From assembly GCF_020283565.1 (NCBI RefSeq), contig NC_060062.1:19626127-19690126 (forward strand): 64,000 nucleotides of DNA, written 5' to 3'. Origin of the DNA: Trifolium pratense. Taxonomy: Eukaryota; Streptophyta; Magnoliopsida; Fabales; Fabaceae. Below are positions 36,072 to 46,698 of the stretch, piece after piece. Under the pieces are notes generated by a model. The model did no database searches, was not told the DNA's origin, and saw nothing but the letters and a program-made list of their open reading frames with translations. A program made the position numbers and the translations under genes. The stretch's first letter is position 1. Each line of letters starts with the position of its first letter.

Positions 36072-37112
36072 TGTTGGGTTTTTGTAAGTTGGCTACATTT
36101 TGCAAAAACATATTTTAGCCAAGTGTTGAGACAAGTGTGCTGACCCCAAGTGTTGTGACAAATGTTGTGACACTTTGGAACAACACCTGACTCTGTTCTG
36201 CGCGCGCCAGCTGGATGTTATTATTTTCTACTCAATCTTTTGAAGATCTGTTTGAAGAATTATGTCAAGGTTTCTTACAGAGGAAGGCGCACGTGTTTAA
36301 TGTGTTTCATGAGGCAGCTAAACCCTAGTTTTATTTTCCAAAGGAATTATATTTTTGGAAAATATATTTTTGCGGTTTCAAAAATATAACTATTGTTTTC
36401 AAAAATATATCACTGCTGCCGCAATTCTAGAAGCCCTAATTTTGTCTTGAAGCCCAAGTCGTTCTACTACTATAAATACGAAGGCAAGCATAAGGTTTCA
36501 AGCATCTAAAATCGTGTTCTTACAAAGCGTGTGTTTTAGGGATTTTAGAGTGTTAATTGTGAGCCTATCTTGTGTCTCATTGATGCAAGCTTAGGACCTG
36601 AGTGTTATTGAGTTGTAAGTGTGAACTTCTCCTAAGCTTTGAAGTACGGAGATTGTTCTATTGTGTTGTGTGGTTTACTCGCAAGCTTTTAAGCAAGAGT
36701 GAATCCTAGTTTTTAGGAGTGTGTCTCCAATCGTTGTAATCGTCTGAGTTGAATAGCAGCGCTGTCTGTGTTGCTAAGGTGGGAATTGGGACGGGGTCTC
36801 ATATCTAGGAGTTCCTAGGTAGAAGGGTCATTGGGTAGTGATTAAGTGAGAAGTTGTAAACGGGTGAGTTTAGCTTCGAAGTAATACTGCTGATAGTGGA
36901 CTTCATTCCTGGATTGGTATCCCCCAGAGTAGGCTTTAGGCTGAACTGGGTTAACAACTCTCGTGTGTTATTTACTTTACTGTTTGTGTTGTTTTATGTT
37001 ATTTGCTCTGTTTATAGACAAGTGTTGGCGCACCAGTGACAACATCTGTCTACAACAGACAAGTGTTGCTACACCTTGAGCAACACCTGTCCACTGTGTG
37101 CCAGGAATTTCA
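36072..37112 (+). repeat. Element C 3' LTR
   Basis: It has the same length and appears to be the same sequence as 27025-28065, with TATAAATA at 36471-36478. Confidence 0.96.
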
Positions 37113-37290
37113 GTACCCATCTTCTGGGTCCACGCTTGTTAGTCCACAAATGTTTACTGTGTTGTTGAGTGTGAGAGAAAGATTTTGGTTTGGAATAATA
37201 ACTCTTTTGAAAATATTTCTTAGTTTGAGTTCTGTTATTATTCCAGGACTTGGATTGTTTATGTTTCCAGAGTTTGTATTTATCACCAGT
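37113..37290 (-). pseudogene. Element B gag tail, proximal segment
   Basis: This is the 59 codons that follow the gag UGA (37291-37293) in the same frame, rich in Lys/Gln/Asn/Ser, up to the element C insertion. It would be translated only by readthrough. Confidence 0.55.
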
Positions 37291-39291
37291 TCATTGATTT
37301 GACTGATTATATTTACTGACTCTAGAATCATAAATACCCTTAGTCCTATGTTGCCTCTGAGGTTTGAGGTTTGACTTTCTTTTAAAAACTTCTGAGCCTT
37401 TAGGTTGACTTTTCTCATGAACTAGAATTCCTCTGGTTCCAGAAGTTGAAGCCTCAGATTTTGAAACTTTCAGAACATCTGAACTAATACTGTCAAGTTC
37501 TGAATAGCTTTTATCTTCTGAGCTTTTCTTCCCAGATCCTGAGGAACTTGGTTCCTCTGAGTTGTCATTTCCCAAATCTCTCAGATTATTGTCCTCATCT
37601 TCCAGAGTACCAAATTTCTTTCCTTCTTCACTCTGAGGAACAACATAGTAAACCCAAGATTTTCCAACCTTTTTGGGATAGGTCTTTAGCTTTGAATATG
37701 TTCTACCATATTCATAGCCAAGTCCCTCTCCTCTACGTCTCATGACATTATAAACAAGATTAGCAGCTTTGCTCTTACCAAGGTTGAGATGCACAAACTG
37801 TTGAAGAGCCATTTCTTGCTCATCAGTAGGTTTGTGACACACAGCACAACCTTTTTCAAGATCATTTACTCTATTCAGAGTTTCTTGATATAGACCTTGA
37901 AAATGTTCTGCTTGTTCAGTCAGAGTGTTAAGGTTTTCTTGTAAAACTTTTTGTTTACTTAATACTCTGAGATGTTTCTCAATGACCTTGTTAAGAGCAG
38001 TTATGAGTTGAGATTTAGAACAGTCAGAAAATACCTCATCAGTTACTTCTGAATCTGATTCTGATTCATCGTCTGAGTCTGCATCTGAGTCAGTTGAAGC
38101 CATTAGGGCTAGATTTGCCTCTTCTTCTTCCTCAACTTCTTCCTCAGATGATAGCTCTTCAAAGGTAGCCATCAGACTCTTCCTCAATTTACTCTTGAAT
38201 TGTTGCTTCTTTGAGCTGTATCTTTTACTTTTGTCTTTAGCAGACATTTCTGGACAATCAGCAATAAAATGTCCTGGCTTCTTACAGTTGAAGCAGTTCT
38301 TCTGATCATCCTTTTTGCTGACAAAATTTCTGGAGCTGTTACCTCCTCTGAAATTTCTTTTGTTAAATCTGTTCCATTGCTGAAACTTGGTGAATAAAGC
38401 AAACTCATCCTCATTCATCTCATCCTCTTGACCATCAGCAGAAGATTCTTCTTCAATATCAAGAAGCTGAGTCTTAAGAGCCTTAGAAGTAGTCTTAGTT
38501 GACTGTAAAGCCACTGACTTAGACTTCTTCTTAGTTTCTGAGTCAGCATCCAGAACCATCTCATGGCTTCTGAGATTGCTTATCAGAGCTTCAAGACTCA
38601 GAGTCTTGAGATTTTGAGCTTCCTCTATTGCAGTGACCTTAGGTCTCCAAGCAATAGGAAGACTTCTCAGAATCTTCTGAACATGGTCATAGGTTGAATA
38701 ACTTCTCTTAAGAGCTTTAAGACCAGATACAAGGATTTGAAACCTTGTAAACATAGTCTCAATGTTTTCATCTTGTTGCATAGTGAAAAGTTCATATTGT
38801 CTTATCAAAAGACTAGCTTTAGCCTCTTGAACCTTTTCATTACCATCATAGGTAGCACACATAGAATCAAAGATAGATTTAGCAGTAGACTTGTTCTCTA
38901 TTCTGACATAATCCTCATGTCTAATAGCGCCAACAACAATGTCCTTTACTCTATGATGTTTTGTGTAGATTTTTAGGTTAGCTGGTGTGAGTAACTTTCT
39001 ATTCTCCATGGACAACCTACCATGTTCATTCAAGTTTTCAAAAGTTACTCCCAACTCAACCAAATCCCACAACTCATGATCAATAGCAGTAATATTGCTA
39101 TACAGTCTCTCTTTCCACCACTCAAATAATGAAGCATCACCATTGAATATAGGGGCTTTTCTGTTGCCACTATGTTCATGTGATTCATTACTTAAGTAGT
39201 CATAACCAAAAGCATTTCTAGGACCACCACCAGCACCACTGGCCTCACCTTCACCAGTAGTTCTAGTACTACTATCATCTCCTCCAGACAT
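37291..39291 (-). CDS. Element B Gag
   Basis: The 666-codon frame begins M-S-G-G-D-D-S. It contains the UBN2-type capsid core (F-E-W-W-K-E-R-L-Y; I-E-T-M-F-T-R-F; R-S-L-P-I-A-W-R-P-K), one CCHC knuckle (C-F-N-C-K-K-P-G-H-F-I-A-D-C), acidic stretches and a coiled-coil-like region. It ends at UGA, but the frame stays open for 132 more codons once element C is discounted. The UGA may be a mutation or a leaky stop. The original gag-pol link in this element is therefore uncertain. Confidence 0.9.
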   Translation of the reverse strand: MSGGDDSSTRTTGEGEASGAGGGPRNAFGYDYLSNESHEHSGNRKAPIFNGDASLFEWWKERLYSNITAIDHELWDLVELGVTFENLNEHGRLSMENRKLLTPANLKIYTKHHRVKDIVVGAIRHEDYVRIENKSTAKSIFDSMCATYDGNEKVQEAKASLLIRQYELFTMQQDENIETMFTRFQILVSGLKALKRSYSTYDHVQKILRSLPIAWRPKVTAIEEAQNLKTLSLEALISNLRSHEMVLDADSETKKKSKSVALQSTKTTSKALKTQLLDIEEESSADGQEDEMNEDEFALFTKFQQWNRFNKRNFRGGNSSRNFVSKKDDQKNCFNCKKPGHFIADCPEMSAKDKSKRYSSKKQQFKSKLRKSLMATFEELSSEEEVEEEEEANLALMASTDSDADSDDESESDSEVTDEVFSDCSKSQLITALNKVIEKHLRVLSKQKVLQENLNTLTEQAEHFQGLYQETLNRVNDLEKGCAVCHKPTDEQEMALQQFVHLNLGKSKAANLVYNVMRRRGEGLGYEYGRTYSKLKTYPKKVGKSWVYYVVPQSEEGKKFGTLEDEDNNLRDLGNDNSEEPSSSGSGKKSSEDKSYSELDSISSDVLKVSKSEASTSGTRGILVHEKSQPKGSEVFKRKSNLKPQRQHRTKGIYDSRVSKYNQSNQ

Positions 39292-39346
39292 AGTGTTCTC
39301 ACAAGATCTTTACTGTCTCACTGTTAAGTGAAAGTAACAGACCAGG

Positions 39347-39359
39347 CGCTCTGATGCCA
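39347..39359 (-). other. Element B primer binding site
   Basis: TGGCATCAGAGCG on the minus strand lies two bases inside the 5' LTR. It is the same type as in A and C. Confidence 0.85.
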
Positions 39360-39361
39360 AT

Positions 39362-40454
39362 TGAAGGTGTGAAAACACAAGAAGGGGGGGGTTGAATTGT
39401 GTTTTAGCTAAGTTAAAACTTTTTCAAGTTCTTAACTCAACTACGTTCGCAGCGGATAAATAACACAAATAATAACAAGAGAGAGAGAGAGAGAGAGATC
39501 ACACAAGCAATTTATACTGGTTCCTCTCACAAAACGAGAGTAGTCCAGTCCCCTTGCACTTCCAAGGGAGTTCACTATAATCACACAAGATTACACCTGC
39601 TCAAGCACACAAGCAAGAGACTTCTCAACAATGCTCAAGCACACAAGCTTAAGACTTCACACTTAAGCACACAAGCTTAAGTTTCTCAAGAATAATAAAG
39701 TATATAAAAATATACAAATGCTCTTAGATGAACCTAAAGAGAGCAAATACAAATAGTACAGAGTATTTGACTAAAGTGCAAAAACACTTAACAGAGGTTC
39801 AGAGCTTGTATATCACAGAGTTCAGAGTTTGTTCAGCGCACGTTCAAATCTTAATAATTGTATATATGTTGTAGCTGAATCTTCTAGTATATATACCACT
39901 AGAAAAGAGTCGTTGCAAAAGGAGCCGTTGGAGTTGATAATCTTTTGTCTTCAAGCAGCCTGTCTTGATGCAGTTTGGTTGTATCCAAAACTAAGAAAGA
40001 GTTTCAGATACTTTGACTACTGCAGAGAAGACTTTCCTTATTCAGCTAACAAACCTGAAGACCCACGTTCTCAAAAGAGGACAGACAAAACAGAGGTAGC
40101 TGAACTGATCAGACTTGAAACGTCCTTTTCTTCATTGGTAGAAGAGTTGACTAGCAAAGGGAATCTTCACCACTTTCAAAGAGATCTTCAGAGGTTGATG
40201 AAGCTTGTAGACAGACAAGAAGTTCTGAAGTCTTCATCCTCTGAATGTTGTAACTTCTGAAGTCCAACATCTTCTGAGCGCTTGTGAACTTCTGAATTCA
40301 CATCCTCTGAACTTCACTCAGAGCTTATATGATGCTTATATCTGCGCACTCAAAATAAATCTTTAGTCCTTCCAATTGTTGATTAATACTTTGTTATCAT
40401 CAAAACCTTTATAGATTTAGGGGCAAACATTTTTAAATCAATTTTGTTCCAACA
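39362..40454 (-). repeat. Element B 5' LTR
   Basis: It pairs with 18174-19269. The TATATATA candidate is at 39888-39895. The 143-codon frame on the plus strand is conserved residue for residue with the other LTR, reflecting recency rather than selection. Confidence 0.95.
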
Positions 40455-41486
40455 GTCTTTTCCATACAGAGTTTCTCCATTTCTCTTCACTTCAAGTAGC
40501 TTACTAATTGAGTCTGCTGTAACATGGATTTCAACTCCTTTGATGTTGGAGATGATCAAGTCTTTGTCAGGATGTACCTTGGCATTGAAATAGAATGCTT
40601 GTACTAACAGAGGCATTGTGGTATCTTTCATCTGGAAAAATTTTGTCCATCCTTGTGGTTCCACAAACTTGAGCAAGTCTACTCCTCCCTTAGCAATTTC
40701 TTCAAAATCATAAACTCTTCCAGAAGCAACAGGTTTGGTTTTCCAATATTGATCAAACTTAGCTTCTTCTTCTTGATGAATGAGTGGAACTTCAAGCAGC
40801 TCTCCTTGAGGTCTTTTCCTTTTAGGTAAGCTCTTTTTCTTAGGGGCTTTGACAGCAGTAGCAGAACCTTTTTTGATTGAAACAGGTGAATGTTTTGCAG
40901 GTACAGATTTTGATGAGGTGAGAGGTTCAAGCACAATTTTTTCAAGTTCAGAATCTGAGATGGTTTTATCAGAATCTGAATCATGAATGGTGTGTACAGT
41001 GTTGTCAACAATAGGTTTCTTTCCTGTACCAATTCCAGACATAATACGAGATGATCTTCTGATTTTTGAAGAATCATAAGATTTGGCTTTCTTAGATTTG
41101 AAAATAATTGGTGGAGTTTCAGCTTGACTTGGTACAACAATGGTAGGTTTAGGAGTGGTGGTACCATCCGTTTTAGGGTTAGGTTTCTGGGTAAGTTGGA
41201 TGGTTTCTTCTTCTGAGGGATCGTTCTCAGAAGGTTCATCAGCTTGTTCTGCAGGAGGTTTAACATTTGATTGTGAAGGAGGTTCAATTAATTTGGGTGG
41301 AAAAATCTGAGAAAGAGGTTGCAGATCTAAGGGTTCATTTGGATCATAGAAATTGGATTGATCAAAGGTTTGAGGGTTTGAGGAGTCAGATGTTTCTGAT
41401 GAAGATGAAGAGTTTGATGAGGATGAAGGTAGAGGTGGAAATGGAGCTCGTGTACTTCTTCTTCCTGGATTCTTAGTTCGTGCCAT
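40455..41486 (-). CDS. Element A ORF3, N-terminal part
   Basis: It starts at ATG 41486, preceded by a TATA-like and pyrimidine-rich leader. The first 344 codons lie here before element B interrupts. The N-terminus is basic and then Ser/Pro/Glu-rich; a nuclear-localisation-like cluster, K-K-K-S-L-P-K-R-K-R, lies near residue 225. The globular domain begins with G-W-T-K-F-F-Q-M and continues I-S-N-I-K-G-V-E-I. The domain is the same kind as in ORF3 of B and C but highly diverged. The stop seen in the present sequence lies inside the B LTR. Confidence 0.7.
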
Positions 41487-41848
41487 TTTTGAAGAAAGAA
41501 GAAAAGATAATTGATTGAAGGTGATGTGATGAAATGATGAGTTTAGGTGAGTATAAAAAGAGGTGGAAGCTTGGGAAGGAGGAAGAGTGTAGTAGGCTAG
41601 GTGTACTTGATGGTAGAGATGAATAGTGAGTTATTGTACTTGATTTTAGAAAAGAAAAGAGGAGAAAGAGAAACCAATCGTGGTAAGCCAATGAGAGGAA
41701 GGAGAACATATCTTCTTTAATGCTTATCATAAATTTAAAAAGCAAAAACCAAGGAAAAAGCCGTTTGAGAGTAAATTCAAAAATTTACTTAAACGCAGAT
41801 CTGAGAACATTCTCAGAAGGTTGCAAAAAGACTAAGTAATTTAATATT
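41487..41848 (-). promoter_or_regulatory. Leader/promoter-like region of element A ORF3
   Basis: On the minus strand, CTCTTTTTATACTCACC (about 41546-41562) is followed by a C/T/A-rich stretch (CATCATTTCATCACATC, TTTTCTTCTTTC) up to the ATG. The layout resembles a plant TATA box and 5' UTR. Confidence 0.4.
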
Positions 41849-44800
41849 TTAAGTCTGGCTTGGATTTCTGATGATTTTTAACTTTTCCTTGATAAAATTG
41901 AATCGTTCCTCAACTAATGGCTTAGTAAAAATATCAGCTAACTGATTTTCAGTATCAATAAAAACTAATTCAACATCATTTTTGTTAACATGATCACGAA
42001 TAAAGTGATGTTTAATTTCAATGTGTTTTGACCTAGAATGTTGAATGGGGTTTTTTGACAAATTAATAGCACTAGTGTTATCACATAAGATTTTAATTTT
42101 TGTGTACCTTAATGAGAAGTCTTCAAGTTGATTTTTGATCCATATTACCTGAGAACAACAAGTTGCTGCAGATACATATTCTGCTTCAGTTGTTGAAAGT
42201 GCTATGGTGTTTTGTTTTCTGCAACACCAACTTACAAGAGCTTCTCCAAGAAATTGACATGCTCCACTGGTGCTTTTTCTCTCAACTTTGTCACCAGCAT
42301 AATCAGCATCACAAAATGCTTTTAACTCAAAATGTGATTTATTTTGGTACCAAAGACCAACATCTGGTGTACCAACTAGATATCTGAAGATCCTTTTTAC
42401 TGCAGTTAGGTGAGATTCCTTTGGTGATGTTTGAAATCTAGCACATAGACCTACTGAGAAGACAATGTCTGGTCTACTTGCAGTTAAATATAAGAGTGAT
42501 CCAATCATTCCCCTATATTCCTTTTCAGATACATCTTTTCCTTTTTCATCTTTGTCCAAGCTTGTTGATGGATGCATTGGTGTTGACATTATCTTGGCTT
42601 CATTCATCTTGTATTTCTTGAGAAGATCCTTTATATATTTTTCTTGACTGATGAAAATTCCATTTTCATGTTGCTTGACTTGCAAGCCAAGAAAGAAACT
42701 AAGTTCTCCCATCATGCTCATCTCAAATTCACTTTGCATAAGTTCAGAAAAATCTTCACATAACTTTTCATTAGTAGCACCAAATATAATATCATCAACA
42801 TATACTTGTACAATAAGTAAATCATGTTTATCAATTTTTCTAAAAAGTGTAGTGTCAATTTTTCCTCTAGAAAAACCATTTTCAAGTAAAAATGAGCTTA
42901 ATCTTTCATACCAAGCTCTTGGAGCTTGTTTTAGTCCATAAAGAGCTTTGGTTAATTTAAAAACATGATTAGGTTTATGTTGATCAATAAACCCAGGAGG
43001 TTGATGTACATAAACTTCTTCATTTAAAAAACCATTTAAAAAAGCACTTTTCACATCCATTTGAAAAAGTTTAAAACATTTATGTGAAGCATATGCAAGT
43101 AAAATTCTAATGGCTTCTAATCTAGCCACTGGAGCAAAAGTCTCATCATAATCAATACCTTCTTGTTGATTATATCCTTGAGCTACAAGTCTTGCTTTAT
43201 TTCTTATTACCTTACCATTTTCATCAAGTTTGTTTCTGAAGACCCACCTTGTTCCAATGATTGAGTGATTTTGTGGAAGTGGTACTAGATTCCAAACCTC
43301 ATTCTTTTCAAATTGCAGGAGTTCTTCTTTCATGGCTTCAGTCCAAGATTCATCAGTGATAGCTTCATTTATTGATCTTGGTTCTATCTGAGAGATCATT
43401 GCCAGATTATTCTCCTTGTTCAGTAAGGCCCTTCTAGTTCTTACACCATCTTCAGTATTTCCTATAATTTGTTCTGGTGGATGATAACCAACAGTTCTCC
43501 AAGTCTTTGGAGGTCCTTGAGCTGTAGGTTCTTGATTCTCATCATTACTTTGTTCATTCCTTACTTCTTCTTCATCATTAAAGGTGTTGGTATATGATAT
43601 ATCTTCATATTCATCAAACTTTACATGCATGCTTTCTTCTAGAGCTTGTGTTTTCAAATTGTATATTCTATAAGCTTTTGAGGTTAGAGAGTAACCTAAG
43701 AATATTCCCTTATCTGATTTGGAATCAAATTTACCTAAGTTGTCTCTGATATTCAAAATGTAACAATAACATCCAAAAATATGAAAGTAGGAAATATTTG
43801 GTTTAATTCCTTTCCAAAGTTCATAGGGTGTCTTATTCAAAATTTTTCTTATGGTAACCCTGTTCAAGATGTAGCAAGAAGTATTGATGGCTTCAGCCCA
43901 AAAATATTTTTCAACATTTGATTCATTTATCATAGTTCTTGCCATCTCTTGTAAAGTTCTATTTTTTCTTTCAAAAACTCCATTTTGTTGAGGAGTTCTT
44001 GGACAAGAAAAATTATGAGATATACCATTATTGTTTAGGAATGATTCAAAGTGAGAGTTTTCAAATTCTCCTCCATGATCACTTCTTATAGAGACAATAT
44101 TGGTACCTTTCTCATTTTGAACTTGTAAACAGAATGTTTTAAAAGCTTCAAAAGATTCATCTTTATGTTTTAAAAATAACACCCAAGTGAACCTTGAAAA
44201 GTCATCAACTATGACAAAACCATAATTTTTGCCACCAAGACTAGTAGTTTTGACAGGTCCAAATAAATCTATGTGAAGTAGTTCAAGAGGTCTTTTTGTT
44301 GAAACAAAATCTTTTGGTTTAAAACTACTTTTAACTTGTTTACCCTTTGCACAAGATTCACACACTTTATCTAGGTCAAAACTAATATCAGGTAAGCCTC
44401 TAACTAGATCAAGTTTAGAGAGTTTTGACATAGTCTTCATACTTATATGTCCAGCCCTTTTATGCCAAATCCATTTGTCTTTTTCAAGAGAAACAAAGCA
44501 GGATTCAGTAGGCAGTTCATCTAAGTATATGACATATACATTCTTTATTCTTGATCCATAGAAAAGAGTTTTGTCAGATTGTTTTATTTCACAAGTATGA
44601 GATCTAAAAATAACTTCAAGACCATTGTCACATAATTGACTAATGCTAATTAAGTTATGTTTAAGTCCTTCTACATAGTGAACATTTTCAATTTTTGCAG
44701 AATTATTCTTACCAATAGTACCTTTACCTTTTATACTTGCTTTTTCATTGTTTCCAAAGGTAACTGTTCCTCCTTCCTTCTTGTCAAAAGAAAGAAAGCT

Positions 44801-44863
44801 TTGCCTATCTCCTGTCATATGTCTTGAGCAACCACTGTCCAAGTACCAAGGCTTTTTCTTCAT
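41849..44863 (-). CDS. Element A pol polyprotein
   Basis: The 1004-codon frame overlaps the end of gag by 59 nt in the +1 register. It starts close to the protease motif ([13 protein letters not shown]). The pre-integrase zinc region, integrase ([25 protein letters not shown]), RT ([18 protein letters not shown]) and RNase H ([21 protein letters not shown]) are all present without stops. Copia domain order. Confidence 0.94.
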   Translation of the reverse strand: MKKKPWYLDSGCSRHMTGDRQSFLSFDKKEGGTVTFGNNEKASIKGKGTIGKNNSAKIENVHYVEGLKHNLISISQLCDNGLEVIFRSHTCEIKQSDKTLFYGSRIKNVYVIYLDELPTESCFVSLEKDKWIWHKRAGHISMKTMSKLSKLDLVRGLPDISFDLDKVCESCAKGKQVKSSFKPKDFVSTKRPLELLHIDLFGPVKTTSLGGKNYGFVIVDDFSRFTWVLFLKHKDESFEAFKTFCLQVQNEKGTNIVSIRSDHGGEFENSHFESFLNNNGISHNFSCPRTPQQNGVFERKNRTLQEMARTMINESNVEKYFWAEAINTSCYILNRVTIRKILNKTPYELWKGIKPNISYFHIFGCYCYILNIRDNLGKFDSKSDKGIFLGYSLTSKAYRIYNLKTQALEESMHVKFDEYEDISYTNTFNDEEEVRNEQSNDENQEPTAQGPPKTWRTVGYHPPEQIIGNTEDGVRTRRALLNKENNLAMISQIEPRSINEAITDESWTEAMKEELLQFEKNEVWNLVPLPQNHSIIGTRWVFRNKLDENGKVIRNKARLVAQGYNQQEGIDYDETFAPVARLEAIRILLAYASHKCFKLFQMDVKSAFLNGFLNEEVYVHQPPGFIDQHKPNHVFKLTKALYGLKQAPRAWYERLSSFLLENGFSRGKIDTTLFRKIDKHDLLIVQVYVDDIIFGATNEKLCEDFSELMQSEFEMSMMGELSFFLGLQVKQHENGIFISQEKYIKDLLKKYKMNEAKIMSTPMHPSTSLDKDEKGKDVSEKEYRGMIGSLLYLTASRPDIVFSVGLCARFQTSPKESHLTAVKRIFRYLVGTPDVGLWYQNKSHFELKAFCDADYAGDKVERKSTSGACQFLGEALVSWCCRKQNTIALSTTEAEYVSAATCCSQVIWIKNQLEDFSLRYTKIKILCDNTSAINLSKNPIQHSRSKHIEIKHHFIRDHVNKNDVELVFIDTENQLADIFTKPLVEERFNFIKEKLKIIRNPSQT

Positions 44864-46625
44864 TGCTAGATGACATTCCTGTATTTGAATTTAATAAATT
44901 CTTAGGTACCCATAATTTTTTGGGTCCTTGAAGGTTAGTACTCTTATAAGGCATCTTCTTATATTGATAAGATGATCTCTTATAAGGAGGTTTTGAATAA
45001 AAATTTCTTTTTAGATTGTTCTGAGAATGTTCTGATCTATAAAGAGATTTCTTTTTAAAACAAAATGGTTCAAGATGTCCATCCTTGTGACAGAATGAGC
45101 ATTTATATTTTTGAAATCTTTTTTCTTTATGAGGAACAAAAACATTTTCAATTAGTTTCTTATTTTGAAAAGGTTTGTATCCCAATCCAGTTCTATTATA
45201 TGAATTACCTTGTGATCCTAATATATTTTCAAAAGTTTCTGTGGTGCTGACAAACTTTGTTAAATCTTTTTCAAGTTTAGACACTTTTTGTTTTAAAGTG
45301 ATATTCTCTTTTTGAATCATAGAACATTCTTTCATTTTATTATTGTCTCTAAGTTCTTTAATTTGCTTAGAGAGTCCATCATGTGCAAGTTGCATATTTT
45401 TGATTATCTGTTTCATTATATCATTATCAGATTTATATTCATCTCTTTCTTTAGTTAACTTAGTGACTTCATCTCTAAGTTGACCATTTTTAGAATTTAG
45501 AATTTGAGAGTCATATAAAAGATTATCAAAGAGATGTTCAGTTTTTTGACAAGATGAACAAGGATCTAGAGTTACCTCTTCAATGTTTGCATTTGTCATG
45601 AGACATACATTAGCTTCTTGTTCTTCTTCTGCTTCTTGTACTTCATCTAACTCATCCCAGGTTGCCATCATGGATTTGTAAGGAGAGTTCTTTTGTTTAG
45701 GACATTCATTCTTGTAGTGTCCAAATTGGTTGCATCCATAGCATTGTATTTTGCTGATATCTACTTCTGGTTTAGATCCATTTCTTCTTGGTGAAAAGTT
45801 CTTCTTAATCTGATTCCTTCTCATCATTAGCTTTTGTATCCTTCTGGATAAAAATGCTAACTCTTCTTCATCATCTTCTTGAAGAAATTTGTTGTCTTCC
45901 TCCACTGCTTCTTTGTTCTTAGAACGTTCTTTAGTCTGTGAATCTAATGCAATCATCTTGTTTTTCATAGGTTTGTCTTCCTGGAGAATGGACTCATGAG
46001 CTTTTAAAGATCCAATGAGATCTTCTAATTTAACCTCAGTGAGATCTTTTGACTCTGTGATTGCTGTTACTATGTGTCTCCAACTCTTTGGTAAACATCT
46101 AAGCACTTTTCTCACTCTTTCATGTATAGAGAATTTCTTCCCTAATGAGTTAAGTTCATTTATGATAATTGTGAATCTTCCATACATCTGATCAATTGAT
46201 TCATCTTCCTTCATTTCAAATAGCTCAAATTTTCTAACACCAATGTCAATTCTTGTTTCCTTGACACGACTTGTTCCTTCATGGTGAGTTTGAAGTGTTG
46301 TCCACATTTCTTTGGCCGTTTTGCATTCCATGATCCTGTCATATTCTTCCCTACACAAAGCACTTTTAATAAATAATTGAGCTTTAGTATTTAGAAGTAC
46401 CCTATCTGCTTCTTGAGTTGTCATTTCATCTTTTGTCTTTGGAGTAGTAGAGTCTTTTACTAATGGAGTATAGTCACCAACTTCAATCACTGTCCACATG
46501 TGCGTATCTTGTGATCTAAGAAATAGTTCCATCTTGTCTTTCCAATAGTAGTAGTCATCTCCTTCAAATAGTGGTGGCCTATGTGAAGATCCTCCTTCTG
46601 ATATAAACTTTGCGCTTTTATTCAT
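44805..46625 (-). CDS. Element A Gag
   Basis: The 606-codon frame has the UBN2-type capsid region ([17 protein letters not shown]), a first CCHC knuckle ([14 protein letters not shown]), a long Lys/Glu/Asn coiled-coil-like region, and a second knuckle ([14 protein letters not shown]). The last 20 codons read out of frame through the start of the protease. This implies that gag and pol were one frame, or are linked by a +1 shift at an A5 run near 44860. Confidence 0.92.
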   Translation of the reverse strand: MNKSAKFISEGGSSHRPPLFEGDDYYYWKDKMELFLRSQDTHMWTVIEVGDYTPLVKDSTTPKTKDEMTTQEADRVLLNTKAQLFIKSALCREEYDRIMECKTAKEMWTTLQTHHEGTSRVKETRIDIGVRKFELFEMKEDESIDQMYGRFTIIINELNSLGKKFSIHERVRKVLRCLPKSWRHIVTAITESKDLTEVKLEDLIGSLKAHESILQEDKPMKNKMIALDSQTKERSKNKEAVEEDNKFLQEDDEEELAFLSRRIQKLMMRRNQIKKNFSPRRNGSKPEVDISKIQCYGCNQFGHYKNECPKQKNSPYKSMMATWDELDEVQEAEEEQEANVCLMTNANIEEVTLDPCSSCQKTEHLFDNLLYDSQILNSKNGQLRDEVTKLTKERDEYKSDNDIMKQIIKNMQLAHDGLSKQIKELRDNNKMKECSMIQKENITLKQKVSKLEKDLTKFVSTTETFENILGSQGNSYNRTGLGYKPFQNKKLIENVFVPHKEKRFQKYKCSFCHKDGHLEPFCFKKKSLYRSEHSQNNLKRNFYSKPPYKRSSYQYKKMPYKSTNLQGPKKLWVPKNLLNSNTGMSSSNEEKALVLGQWLLKTYDRR

Positions 46626-46682
46626 TACTTCCTTCCTGAATCTTTTCCTCTAGCACTTGTTAGATGCTCAACCTTAGAGGCA

Positions 46683-46696
46683 GAGCTCTGATGCCA
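46683..46696 (-). other. Element A primer binding site
   Basis: TGGCATCAGAGCTC on the minus strand lies two bases from the 5' LTR. Confidence 0.85.
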
Positions 46697-46698
46697 AT

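Larger units (their letters stand above)
27025..37112 (+). mobile_element. Element C: Sirevirus-type Ty1/copia retrotransposon nested in B
   Basis: LTRs of 1041 bp each (27025-28065 and 36072-37112) begin TGTTGGG and end TTTCA, with target duplication GTACC (27020-27024, 37113-37117). It carries the primer site TGGCATCAGAGCA, gag, an in-frame UAG, pol, ORF3 and five GGGGGAG motifs before the 3' LTR. The LTRs look identical wherever compared. Apart from the UAG all three frames are open, so this is the youngest and most complete of the three nested elements. It inserted opposite in orientation to B and A. Confidence 0.96.
18174..40454 (-). mobile_element. Element B: Sirevirus-type Ty1/copia retrotransposon nested in A
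   Basis: LTRs at 18174-19269 (1096 bp) and 39362-40454 (1093 bp) are flanked by GTCTT (18169-18173, 40455-40459). In the parts compared they differ only in a G-run and an AG microsatellite. The order on the minus strand is 5' LTR, primer site, gag, pol, ORF3, multi-copy polypurine motifs, 3' LTR. Element C sits between gag and pol. Without C the element is about 12.2 kb. It inserted into ORF3 of element A in the same orientation as A. Confidence 0.95.
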
